From an uncultured Erysipelotrichaceae bacterium (GTDB taxonomy: Bacteria; Bacillota_I; Bacilli_A; Acholeplasmatales; Anaeroplasmataceae): a stretch of 5,863 bases of DNA. Made by a program: the position numbers and the translations under genes. Of this stretch, positions 1-5,863 are shown piece by piece (positions within the stretch are counted from its first letter, which is position 1; each line of letters opens with the position of its first letter). The stretch spans positions 1 to 5,863 of the forward strand of contig CADBQV010000124.1 in assembly GCA_902796895.1 (NCBI GenBank), read 5' to 3'. The notes below the pieces were generated by a model. That model was not told the origin of the DNA, made no database searches, and worked only from the letters and a program-made list of their open reading frames with translations.

Positions 1-773
1 CCATATTTTTCTTTTACTGCTTTAAGTGCATAAGTAAGCATTTCTTCTTCCATATGCATTACATCATGGAATGAATTGATATATGAAAATTCTAAATCAA
101 ATCCAGTAAATTCAGTTGCGTGCTTTCTTGATGCGAATTTTTCAGCTCTAAATACTGGGCCTGATTCAAAGATTCTTTCAAATCCTGCAGCCATTGCCAT
201 TTGCTTATAGAATTGTGGTGATTGTGCTAAATATGCATTACGATCAAAATAATCTACCTTAAATACACCAGCACCTGATTCAGATTCAGCACCAATTAAT
301 TTTGGTGAATGAATTTCAATAAAATCTCTATCTATTAAAAATTCTCTACATTTATTAATAAATAAGCTTTGAGTTTTAAACATTAATTGATTTTTATCAG
401 TACGAAGGTCAATCCATCTATAATCTAATCTTAAATCAATATTAGTCTCCTCACCCTTAGGTGCTACAATTGGAGATGGTTCAGCAATTGATTCAATTTC
501 AATTTTATCAGGATACATTTCCATACCATTTAATTTAACATATTCGCTTTTTAAAATTAAGCCTTCTGCTTTAATTACACTATCAGTTGAAATCTTATCT
601 AAAATTTCATCCATTTCAGGATGCTTTGCTTTTTCAATTGTTAATTGAAGCTTTCCTGTTATATCCTTAAGTACGATAAATGCCATTGATTTTTTGTTTC
701 TGATATTTTCTACAAAGCCTGAAACAACATTAGATTCGCCAAGCTTTATATCTCTAATAAATACTCTATTCAT
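1..773 (-). CDS. aspS: Aspartyl-tRNA synthetase, archaeal/short type (partial, C-terminus outside window)
   Basis: Class II aminoacyl-tRNA synthetase that charges tRNA-Asp (and possibly tRNA-Asn) with aspartate in the cytoplasm. The first 257 codons are visible and the frame runs off the window edge. Residues 1 to about 105 form an OB-fold anticodon-binding domain (VSGFVENIR, then LKDITGKLQL). The catalytic core follows: motif 1 region near FIEIHSPKLIG (151-161), the AspRS-typical AQSPQFYKQ (183-191), and motif 2 with FRAE (208-211) and EFTGFDLEFSYI (221-232). AsnRS would have a different sequence in place of QSPQ-YKQ. The layout matches the roughly 430-residue archaeal-type AspRS, not the roughly 590-residue bacterial type with its GAD insertion. 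The ATG follows a strong AAGGAG (781-786) with 7 nt spacing, and the gene overlaps the hisS end by 8 nt. Whether it is discriminating or also makes Asp-tRNA(Asn) cannot be settled from this fragment. Confidence 0.93.
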   Translation of the reverse strand, partial: MNRVFIRDIKLGESNVVSGFVENIRNKKSMAFIVLKDITGKLQLTIEKAKHPEMDEILDKISTDSVIKAEGLILKSEYVKLNGMEMYPDKIEIESIAEPSPIVAPKGEETNIDLRLDYRWIDLRTDKNQLMFKTQSLFINKCREFLIDRDFIEIHSPKLIGAESESGAGVFKVDYFDRNAYLAQSPQFYKQMAMAAGFERIFESGPVFRAEKFASRKHATEFTGFDLEFSYINSFHDVMHMEEEMLTYALKAVKEKY

Positions 774-2079
774 TGTTATTCTCCTTTTTATTACACATTT
801 GACAAGCACTATTTTGATTTAATTTATTAATGATATATGGATATACATCATAAATACCAATTGTTTCTTGTTCATCAGTTTGATTATTTTTAATATTTAT
901 TTTGAATTCCTTTAATTCATTTTCACCTAATATTAATGTAAATAATGCGTTATTATTATCAGCCTTCTTAAATTGGCTCTTTAAGCTTCCTGATGTATAA
1001 TCCATCTCACAAGAAAGTCCACCAATTCTTAATACATTCATTAATTTTAAGCTCATTTTTGAAGCTTCTTCTCCTAATGATATAAAATATGCATGAATGA
1101 ATGAATCCTTAACTAATTTCTTGCCAGATAGGTCTGTTGCTAATAGTAATCTTTCTAAGCCAAATGCCATACCTACTGCAGATGTCTTAGGTCCTCCTAA
1201 ATCAGAAATTAAATTATCATATCTTCCACCAGCGCCAATTACATTTTGAGCTCCAAATTCTTTAACATTAACCTCAAGCTCAAATACTGTATGTGAATAA
1301 TAATCAAGACCTCTAACTAAATTAGAATCTAATTCATAATTAATTTCTAAATCATCTAGGGCACTTAATACCTTATTAAATCTATCTTTAGATTCTTGAT
1401 TTAAATAATCATTAATCTTTGGAGCTGATTTAAAGAAATCTTTATCTCTATCTACCTTACAATCTAGAATTCTTAAAGGATTCTTTTCAAGTCTATTTAA
1501 GCAATCAGGACATAAATCATCTTTATATTTTGAAAAATGATTTACTAATACATCCTTATAATTTTTTCTTGATTCTTCATCACCTAAAGTATTGATTTTA
1601 ACTTTTACATCCTTTAGGCCTAAAGCTCTAATAAGTGATGCACCAAGAGCGATAACTTCAGCATCAATTAAAGGAGATGATGATCCAATTGCTTCAACAC
1701 CAAATTGATTGAATTGTCTGTTTCTTCCTTTTTGAGGACGTTCATATCTAAACATAGGTCCCATATAAAATAATTTATTTACAGGATTTTCTACATATAA
1801 TTTATTTTCAATAAAGCTTCTTGCAACACCTGCAGTACCTTCAGGTCTTAAAGTTATTTTTCTTTCTGATCTGTCTAAAAAATCATATGTTTCTTTAGTT
1901 ACCATATCAGATGTATCATTTATATCTCTATGAAATACATCAAAAGATTCAAATATAGGTGTTCTTATTTCTTTATAATTATATAAATTACAAATCTTTC
2001 TAATTGTATCTTCTAGCTTTGCCCATTTTTTTGATTCATTTGGCAAAATATCATATGTTCCTTTTGGTTTTGTTATCAT
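766..2079 (-). CDS. hisS: Histidyl-tRNA synthetase
   Basis: Class II synthetase that activates histidine with ATP and charges tRNA-His. The 437 residues cover the full family length and all landmarks are present: KPKGTYDILP at the N-terminus, TLRPEGTAG (76-84), motif 2 with FRYERPQKGRNRQFNQ (110-125), the HisRS signatures LVRGLDYYSHT (254-264) and GAGGRYDNL (282-290), motif 3 AVGMAFGLERLLL (301-313), and a C-terminal anticodon-binding domain (about 326-415). The insertion domain carries CPDC...LDCK cysteines (190, 193, 207), a pattern I recall from other Gram-positive HisRS. The ATG at 2079 is set by GGAGG (2086-2090) with 6 nt spacing. It overlaps the upstream acetyltransferase stop as ATGA, which suggests translational coupling. 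The last 15 or so residues form a short polar tail with an extra CxxC (426-429), and their codons carry the aspS ribosome binding site. The stop is TAG. Confidence 0.98.
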   Translation of the reverse strand: MITKPKGTYDILPNESKKWAKLEDTIRKICNLYNYKEIRTPIFESFDVFHRDINDTSDMVTKETYDFLDRSERKITLRPEGTAGVARSFIENKLYVENPVNKLFYMGPMFRYERPQKGRNRQFNQFGVEAIGSSSPLIDAEVIALGASLIRALGLKDVKVKINTLGDEESRKNYKDVLVNHFSKYKDDLCPDCLNRLEKNPLRILDCKVDRDKDFFKSAPKINDYLNQESKDRFNKVLSALDDLEINYELDSNLVRGLDYYSHTVFELEVNVKEFGAQNVIGAGGRYDNLISDLGGPKTSAVGMAFGLERLLLATDLSGKKLVKDSFIHAYFISLGEEASKMSLKLMNVLRIGGLSCEMDYTSGSLKSQFKKADNNNALFTLILGENELKEFKINIKNNQTDEQETIGIYDVYPYIINKLNQNSACQMCNKKENNNE

Positions 2080-2621
2080 TTTAATCCTCCAAATTCATAT
2101 TTATAAATTGAATAATATTTTATAAGATGCATTTTATTTTTATAATTTACGTATTCCTCATGATCATATTTTAATTTATTTTTCAAAATTAAATTTAAGC
2201 TTCTTTTATTTTCTATATCAGATCCTATTATGACTTTATCACAATCATGGAAATAAAAAGCTTGTTCAATTACTTTATTTAAGCATTTATTCATAATTCC
2301 TTTACCCCAATAATCACTTCTTAGAAAATAACCAATTTCAATTGAATTATTTAATATATCGTATGAATGATAATCTATCATTCCTACCATATGATCATCA
2401 ATTACAATTGCATATCCTTTAGGAATACCATCTTCTATTCTTTTATTAAAAACATCTTTAATTAATACCATAGCTTCAACTTTTTCTTTTAAAGGTCCCC
2501 AGTTTAATGTTTCACACATTAATTTATCTGTTCCACAAATATAGAAGTCTATATAATCATTATTATTAATTTCTCTTAATTTAATTTTTCCTAAATTAAT
2601 TTCATTTAATATAGTTTTCAT
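2076..2621 (-). CDS. GNAT-family N-acetyltransferase, RimJ/RimL-like
   Basis: A 181-residue acetyl-CoA-dependent acyltransferase of the GNAT fold. The opening GKIKLREINNNDYIDFY (11-27) matches the 'LR.l...D' start of RimJ/RimL-type enzymes. Motif A is EIGYFLRSDYWGKGIMNK (95-112), with R101 and the G106/G108 pyrophosphate-binding loop. NKRSLNLILKN (138-148) is the usual 'N..S..v..K' helix before the last strands. The substrate cannot be read from the sequence; family members acetylate ribosomal protein N-termini, small amines, or aminoacyl nucleotides. I chose the ATG at 2621 because AGAGG (2626-2630) lies 4 nt upstream. An in-frame ATG at 2648 lies inside the T-box terminator stem and has no ribosome binding site. 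The gene is first after the T-box, and its TGA stop overlaps the hisS ATG by 4 nt, so it belongs to the synthetase operon. Confidence 0.88.
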   Translation of the reverse strand: MKTILNEINLGKIKLREINNNDYIDFYICGTDKLMCETLNWGPLKEKVEAMVLIKDVFNKRIEDGIPKGYAIVIDDHMVGMIDYHSYDILNNSIEIGYFLRSDYWGKGIMNKCLNKVIEQAFYFHDCDKVIIGSDIENKRSLNLILKNKLKYDHEEYVNYKNKMHLIKYYSIYKYEFGGLK

Positions 2622-2625
2622 ACAT

Positions 2626-2630
2626 CCTCT
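2626..2630 (-). promoter_or_regulatory. Ribosome binding site deciding the acetyltransferase start
   Basis: AGAGG on the minus strand lies 4 nt before the ATG at 2621 and directly after the U-tract of the T-box terminator. It therefore appears only in read-through transcripts. It supports 2621 over the in-frame ATG at 2648. Confidence 0.75.
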
Positions 2631-2668
2631 AAAATAAAAAAAGTCCATATATAAAAATATATAAGGAC
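2631..2668 (-). terminator. T-box regulated intrinsic terminator
   Basis: The stem GTCC-T-TATATA / TATATA-T-GGAC (2668-2658 with 2653-2643) has one T-T mismatch and a 4-nt loop. It is followed by seven U, then A and four more U (2642-2631). It uses the CGTCCTTA strand needed by the antiterminator, so it forms when charged or no tRNA-Asp is bound, stopping transcription before the acetyltransferase gene. Confidence 0.9.
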
Positions 2669-2691
2669 GTAATTATCGTGGTGCCACCTTA
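2662..2691 (-). promoter_or_regulatory. T-box antiterminator
   Basis: The structure can be drawn fully: TAAGG (2691-2687), the 7-nt bulge TGGCACC (2686-2680), ACG (2679-2677), the loop ATAATTA, CGT (2669-2667), CCTTA (2666-2662). TAAGG pairs with CCTTA and ACG with CGT, the standard two-helix antiterminator with its tRNA-acceptor bulge. The 3' strand is shared with the terminator, so the two structures exclude each other. Confidence 0.9.
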
Positions 2692-2856
2692 ATTTAGCAT
2701 AAGCTCTCATTTTCCGTTAACGCCTGGTACGTCTTTTTTTAAAAGATCTCCGAAGGTGTCACGTAATATAATTTATAAATCATTTCACCATATTGATTCT
2801 CTCTTATAATAAATTATTATTACTCATTCTTCATCATCAATTTAAAATACGAAATA

Positions 2857-2885
2857 ATTTTATCATTTATGATAAAAATATTCAA
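2857..2885 (-). promoter_or_regulatory. Promoter for the T-box/acetyltransferase/hisS/aspS unit
   Basis: A -35 box TTGAAT (2885-2880), a 17-nt spacer and a -10 box TAAAAT (2862-2857), with an extended -10 TG at 2865-2864. Transcription should begin near 2850, just ahead of the T-box Stem I. The promoter fits the housekeeping sigma factor consensus and sits right after the stop codon of the upstream gene. Confidence 0.75.
2858..2877. repeat. AT-rich inverted repeat overlapping the -10 box
   Basis: A perfect 8-bp dyad, TTTTATCA / TGATAAAA, with a 4-nt centre (2866-2869). It covers part of the spacer and most of the -10 box of the T-box operon promoter. On the minus strand it is followed by TTATTT, so it could be a weak intrinsic terminator for the upstream helicase-rsmD unit. 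It could equally be a protein-binding operator, or chance in very AT-rich DNA. No better terminator is visible after the gene ending at 2899. Confidence 0.4.
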
Positions 2886-2898
2886 GTGCTACAATAAA

Positions 2899-4017
2899 TT
2901 AAGATATTAAATTTGAATCATTTGAATCATAATCTATATATTCATATTCATCATTATCAATTTCATTAATAATTGTAGTAGCTGATTTAACTATTTCATT
3001 TAAAAGAGATATAACCTCTTCTTTAGGAAATTTATCATCATCTGTTTTACTATATAGATTAGATACTAATGCGTTTAAATTTTTATATATTTTAACTTTT
3101 TTAAGTGACATTTCTTTTTCAATATTTAATTTAGATAAACTCTTATATAAAATATAATATAATTCTCTAGAATTAAATGTTATTTTATAAGGTAAGCCAA
3201 ATAAAGAAAATGCTTCATCTAATATACCATAAATATATTTATTATATGTCTTTGGTCTATCTGCAATATATCTTATTAAATGCTTATCTAAATCCTGATA
3301 ATAAATATATACTAAAATGGGTCTTACATCATTTTCTTCTATTATAACAGGTAGGTATGTTGTAAAAACATAACATTCGCCACTTGTTAATTCTTTATTT
3401 TGATATTCATTTACAAAATCTATGTTTATTTTAGTTTTGTTATAAGGTCTTTCTAATATAGGTAGTGGCATATATCTATTTGAATAAGTATAATTATTTA
3501 AATTAACAAATGAAACGACAGATAATTCATTATCAAATGCTTTAATTAAATCATCATGCTCATTTTCAATCATCGAATTTAAAAATGATAATATTTCAAG
3601 TACTAAATTTAATTCTTCATATGTTGCAAATTCATGACTATATCCCTTTTTAAAGCGATATATGATTAAATTATTATCTTCTTTTATTCTTGTTTTATTT
3701 AATTTTAAATATTCTTTTTCAAGCTCTGTTAGATTTTCTTTAGATACTAATACTGCACATAAAGAATCACAATCACAAATTGATAACAATTCTTGATTTT
3801 CAACAGATAATATATCATGAACATAATTAAATCCATCTTTATTTGTAAAGAATTCAACACCATAAGATGTACCAAAGAATTTATCGATAAATACACTCAT
3901 ATATTCTTTAGCATTTGAATTAGCTATATAAAATATATCAGCAGATGTAAATTCTAACCAATAAGATTTTAAAATAAAAGAATCTATTATTTTTTTAATA
4001 CTTTTATATACTTCCAT
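2899..4017 (-). CDS. Uncharacterised 372-residue acidic protein (possibly two-domain, DUF7309/DUF6930-like)
   Basis: I do not recognise a function. The protein is soluble, with no signal peptide or membrane segment. The N-terminal half (1 to about 150) has W20, DIFYI (27-31), an YMSVF...FGTSYGVEFFTNKDGF stretch (39-63), a cysteine cluster CDCDSLC (81-87) and YRFKKGYSHEFATYEEL (120-136). This order resembles the N-terminal domain I recall as DUF7309. The second half has RPILVYIYYQDLD (232-244), then LDEAFSLFGLPYKITFNSREL (266-286), reminiscent of DUF6930. Both assignments are from memory of pattern and are tentative. The C-terminus is an acidic tail (352-367, rich in D, E and Y). The gene starts 2 nt after the rsmD stop, with only a weak purine-rich site (GAAAGAAGAA, inside the end of rsmD), so translation probably depends on coupling. 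It is the last gene before the T-box operon promoter. Confidence 0.85.
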   Translation of the reverse strand: MEVYKSIKKIIDSFILKSYWLEFTSADIFYIANSNAKEYMSVFIDKFFGTSYGVEFFTNKDGFNYVHDILSVENQELLSICDCDSLCAVLVSKENLTELEKEYLKLNKTRIKEDNNLIIYRFKKGYSHEFATYEELNLVLEILSFLNSMIENEHDDLIKAFDNELSVVSFVNLNNYTYSNRYMPLPILERPYNKTKINIDFVNEYQNKELTSGECYVFTTYLPVIIEENDVRPILVYIYYQDLDKHLIRYIADRPKTYNKYIYGILDEAFSLFGLPYKITFNSRELYYILYKSLSKLNIEKEMSLKKVKIYKNLNALVSNLYSKTDDDKFPKEEVISLLNEIVKSATTIINEIDNDEYEYIDYDSNDSNLIS

Positions 4018-4019
4018 AA

Positions 4020-4553
4020 TTATTCTTCTTTCTTATAAATTAATACCTTTTTTATTCCATATGATTTGTTTTTAATTAATGTTAAGCCATCCACTATAGC
4101 CTCATTTGATTCTTTTTTCATTTCAAAGGCTATTTTACCATTATTATTTAAATAATTCTTACATAATGATAAAATTTCTAAAGTATTATCTAATTTATAT
4201 GGAGGATCTAATATAATTAAATCATATTTTTCATTAACATTTTTAAAATAATCTATATAATCATAATTATAAAATTTAGCATCATTAATGCCTAAGCTTT
4301 TACAATTTTCTTTGCATACATTTAAGGCTTTAATTTCTAAATCATTTAAATATATTTCACTAAATCCTCTTGAATATGCTTCAATTGCCATAGCGCCAGA
4401 ACCAGCAAATAAATCAAGACACTTACCACCTAAAAAATATTGTCCAAGCATATTAAAAATTGCCATTCTTACTTTATCTTGGGTTTCTCTTGTTGTTTCT
4501 AGGTTTGTCATATTTATATTTCTGTGTCTTAAATTTCCTGCAGTTATACGCAT
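4020..4553 (-). CDS. rsmD: 16S rRNA (guanine(966)-N2)-methyltransferase RsmD
   Basis: SAM-dependent methyltransferase that modifies G966 (E. coli numbering) in helix 31 of 16S rRNA, acting late in 30S assembly. The 177 residues match the usual length of about 180-190. Visible signatures: MRITAGNLRHR at the start, the RsmD block TRETQDKVRMAIFNML (21-36; usually 'RPT.D.VREAlFN'), the SAM-binding motif LDLFAGSGAMAIEA (46-59), the acidic end of the next strand LND (69-71), and the catalytic DPPY (116-119) for exocyclic-amine N2 methylation. The ATG at 4553 has AGGTGA (4558-4563) 4 nt upstream. The gene begins 11 nt after the helicase stop and ends 2 nt before the next gene. RsmD is often next to coaD in Bacillota; here it is not. 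Confidence 0.95.
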   Translation of the reverse strand: MRITAGNLRHRNINMTNLETTRETQDKVRMAIFNMLGQYFLGGKCLDLFAGSGAMAIEAYSRGFSEIYLNDLEIKALNVCKENCKSLGINDAKFYNYDYIDYFKNVNEKYDLIILDPPYKLDNTLEILSLCKNYLNNNGKIAFEMKKESNEAIVDGLTLIKNKSYGIKKVLIYKKEE

Positions 4554-4564
4554 AATATCACCTA

Positions 4565-5863
4565 TTATTTGGGCATTTTTTTGATTTCTTTATAAGATAT
4601 TTTTTGATTATTTATCTTTTTATTCTTTAAAGATGTTAAAAATCTTAATGCTTCTTTTTTAATTTCAATATATGTTTTATTATCTTCTACTATTATTTTT
4701 CCAAAATGCTCACGATGAATTTTTAATTCATCATGAAAGAAATTAACAAGCATACTAGGCTTTAGTTTTAAGTCTTTTCCTTTGTTTAATTCTATTATAA
4801 CAAATTCATTAGATTTTATATTATCTTTTTTTGTTTTTTTACTATCTTTATTTGTTTTTTTATTATCCTTATTATTATATTTTTTTACTAATATTTCAGG
4901 ATATGTCTTTTTATTTTCATCAAGCATACTAATTAAAGTATTTAATATAGGCATAGGATCTGTTGAAATTTTAGCAAGCTTATAAATTATTTCATCATAA
5001 TCATGCTTATAATTTAAGCTATTTAAATTATCTAATATTTTATGATATAGCTTTTTCTTTAATACTAAATCAATATCATTTATATCAGGTATTTTATCTT
5101 CTTTTATTTTTCTTTTAGTATATTTTTCAATTTCTTCTATTTTACCTTTAGATTTTGATGTAGCAATAGTAAGTGCAACACCAGATAAGCCCGCTCTTGC
5201 AGTTCTTCCTATTCTATGGACATATAATTCATTTTCATTTGGTACATCATAATTAATTACACATTCAATACCTTCAATGTCAATTCCACGTGCAGCAACA
5301 TCTGTAGCAACTAATATATCTAAATTAGAATCTCTAAATGAATTCATAACTCTATCTCTAGAATTTTGTTTTAAATCACCATGAATTCCATCTGCCTTAT
5401 AGCCATTTTTTTGTAAGAAAACTACTAATTCATCAACCATTGCCTTAGTGTTTGTAAAAATCATAATTGAATTAAACTGATTATAATCAATTAATCTAAT
5501 TAATAAATCTTTTTTAGAATCACGCATACAATAATATATTTTTTCATCTATATTAGCTGCGCTTAATGTTTTAGATTCTATTGATACTAATTTAGGATCA
5601 TTCATATATTTTTTTACAATACTTTTAATAAATGGTGGGATAGTAGCTGAAAATAATGCAGTTTGTCTAGCATTAGGCATTTCGTATAATATCTTTTCTA
5701 AATCATCTTGAAATCCCATTTTAAGCATTTCATCTGCTTCATCTAATACTAAATATTTAACATTTTTAAATGATATTTTTCCTTTTTCCATCAAATCAAT
5801 GATTCTTCCTGGAGTTCCAATTACAATTTGAGGCATTTTATTTAATTGCTTAAATTGTAATTC
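4565..5863 (-). CDS. DEAD-box ATP-dependent RNA helicase (partial, N-terminus outside window)
   Basis: ATP-driven RNA duplex unwinding enzyme of the DeaD/CsdA/CshA group, normally acting in ribosome assembly, cold adaptation or RNA decay. The visible 432 residues begin after the Q motif and Walker A (motif I), which lie upstream of 5863; the frame is open to the edge. Present are motif Ib TPGR (17-20), motif II DEAD (41-44), motif III SAT (72-74), IMIFTNTK near motif IV (133-140), motif V ATDVAARGID (186-195) and motif VI HRIGRTARAG (216-225). A lysine-rich low-complexity linker follows (about 327-352). The C-terminal FVIIELNKGKDLKLKP...FGKIIVED...YIEI (about 354-402) fits the DbpA/CsdA RNA-binding domain (RRM-like). 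The methionine at 5836 is internal, because the TPGR region is preceded by in-frame helicase-like sequence. It heads a likely operon with rsmD. Confidence 0.95.
   Translation of the reverse strand, partial: ELQFKQLNKMPQIVIGTPGRIIDLMEKGKISFKNVKYLVLDEADEMLKMGFQDDLEKILYEMPNARQTALFSATIPPFIKSIVKKYMNDPKLVSIESKTLSAANIDEKIYYCMRDSKKDLLIRLIDYNQFNSIMIFTNTKAMVDELVVFLQKNGYKADGIHGDLKQNSRDRVMNSFRDSNLDILVATDVAARGIDIEGIECVINYDVPNENELYVHRIGRTARAGLSGVALTIATSKSKGKIEEIEKYTKRKIKEDKIPDINDIDLVLKKKLYHKILDNLNSLNYKHDYDEIIYKLAKISTDPMPILNTLISMLDENKKTYPEILVKKYNNKDNKKTNKDSKKTKKDNIKSNEFVIIELNKGKDLKLKPSMLVNFFHDELKIHREHFGKIIVEDNKTYIEIKKEALRFLTSLKNKKINNQKISYKEIKKMPK
4808..4870 (-). repeat. Three tandem 21-nt units encoding a lysine-rich heptad linker
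   Basis: Inside the helicase gene, three in-frame 7-codon units read KDNKKTN, KDSKKTK, KDNIKSN. At the DNA level the tracts at 4830-4850 and 4851-4871 match at 19 of 21 positions. They form a basic, probably disordered linker between the helicase core and the C-terminal RNA-binding domain. Slipped-strand copying of A/T-rich units is a likely origin. Confidence 0.7.

Larger units (their letters stand above)
2631..2850 (-). promoter_or_regulatory. T-box riboswitch leader, tRNA-Asp responsive (specifier GAC)
   Basis: A cis-acting leader RNA that binds a tRNA and allows transcription to continue when that tRNA is uncharged. Visible parts, 5' to 3': the Stem I base GATGATGAAG (2838-2829), whose GAAG pairs with CTTC (2755-2752) in a kink-turn-like context; AGTA (2824-2821), the specifier-loop S-turn strand; the AGAGAG segment, then a distal hairpin AATCA/TGATT (2798-2794 with 2782-2778) whose loop carries the GGTG (GNUG) motif; the specifier GAC (2760-2758) followed by ACCTTCGGAG; a Stem II-like hairpin TCTTTT/AAAAGA (2746-2732); and the T-box AAGGTGGCACCACG (2690-2677). 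The bulge UGGC would pair with a tRNA 3' end GCCA, meaning discriminator G73. That is expected for tRNA-Asp and not for tRNA-His (C73). The leader lies directly upstream of the acetyltransferase-hisS-aspS unit. Confidence 0.95.

Noticed and set aside
1..773. Asparaginyl- or lysyl-tRNA synthetase as the identity of the partial synthetase.
   Set aside because: The AQSPQFYKQ stretch and the position next to hisS under an Asp T-box favour AspRS. AsnRS has a different sequence at the QSPQ site, and LysRS motif 2 differs.
2076..2078. Possible Mollicute genetic code (TGA = Trp), given the very low G+C.
   Set aside because: TGA ends the acetyltransferase exactly at the hisS start after a complete domain, and the tryptophans seen are TGG. 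The standard bacterial code explains all genes.
2622..2648. An in-frame upstream ATG that would extend the acetyltransferase by nine residues.
   Set aside because: The ATG at 2648 lies in the 3' arm of the T-box terminator and has no ribosome binding site, and the extra residues are encoded by the U-tract. AGAGG before the ATG at 2621 gives a better start.
2731..2747. TCTTTT/AAAAGA hairpin as an independent terminator.
   Set aside because: On the minus strand it is followed by CGTACC and not by a U-tract. It sits where T-box Stem II is expected.
4288..4985. Open frames on the plus strand opposite rsmD (4288-4584) and the helicase (4782-4985).
   Set aside because: They are antisense to well-supported conserved genes. 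The second is a Phe/Leu-rich translation of the lysine-rich linker, not a real membrane protein.
5834..5863. The methionine at 5836 as the start of the helicase.
   Set aside because: The reading frame stays open to the window edge with helicase-like sequence (QFKQLNKMPQ before IVIGTPGR), and motifs Q, I and Ia would be missing. It is an internal residue of a truncated gene.

Overview
The window is an AT-rich stretch (G+C well under 30 % by eye) in which every gene reads on the minus strand. It looks like housekeeping DNA from a low-GC Bacillota or a near relative. The signs are a tRNA-sensing T-box leader, strong Shine-Dalgarno sequences (AAGGAG, GGAGG, AGAGG), the hisS-aspS gene pair and very A/T-biased codon use. 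TGA acts as a stop codon (end of the acetyltransferase gene) and tryptophan is TGG, so the Mycoplasma code (TGA = Trp) is unlikely.

In transcription order (high to low coordinates) there are two units. The upstream unit is a DEAD-box RNA helicase whose 5' end lies beyond the window (4565-5863), then rsmD, the 16S rRNA guanine-N2 methyltransferase (4020-4553), then an unrecognised acidic 372-residue protein (2899-4017). The gaps are 11 and 2 nt, so the three are probably co-transcribed. The first two point to ribosome and RNA maintenance.

A 277-nt non-coding stretch (2622-2898) separates the units. It holds a good extended -10 promoter and a complete T-box riboswitch: Stem I, a GAC (Asp) specifier, an antiterminator with a UGGC tRNA-end bulge, a competing terminator and a U-tract. 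The specifier and the bulge agree on tRNA-Asp as the ligand.

The T-box unit is a RimJ/RimL-like GNAT acetyltransferase (2076-2621), hisS (766-2079) and an archaeal/short-type aspS (1-773, C-terminal part outside the window). The genes overlap by 4 and 8 nt. Uncharged tRNA-Asp should therefore raise all three, with the acetyltransferase made first.

I see no mobile element, CRISPR array, tRNA/rRNA gene or defence locus. The points most worth a second look are the acetyltransferase placed first under an Asp-sensing T-box ahead of the two synthetases, the archaeal-type AspRS, and the unrecognised 372-residue protein.
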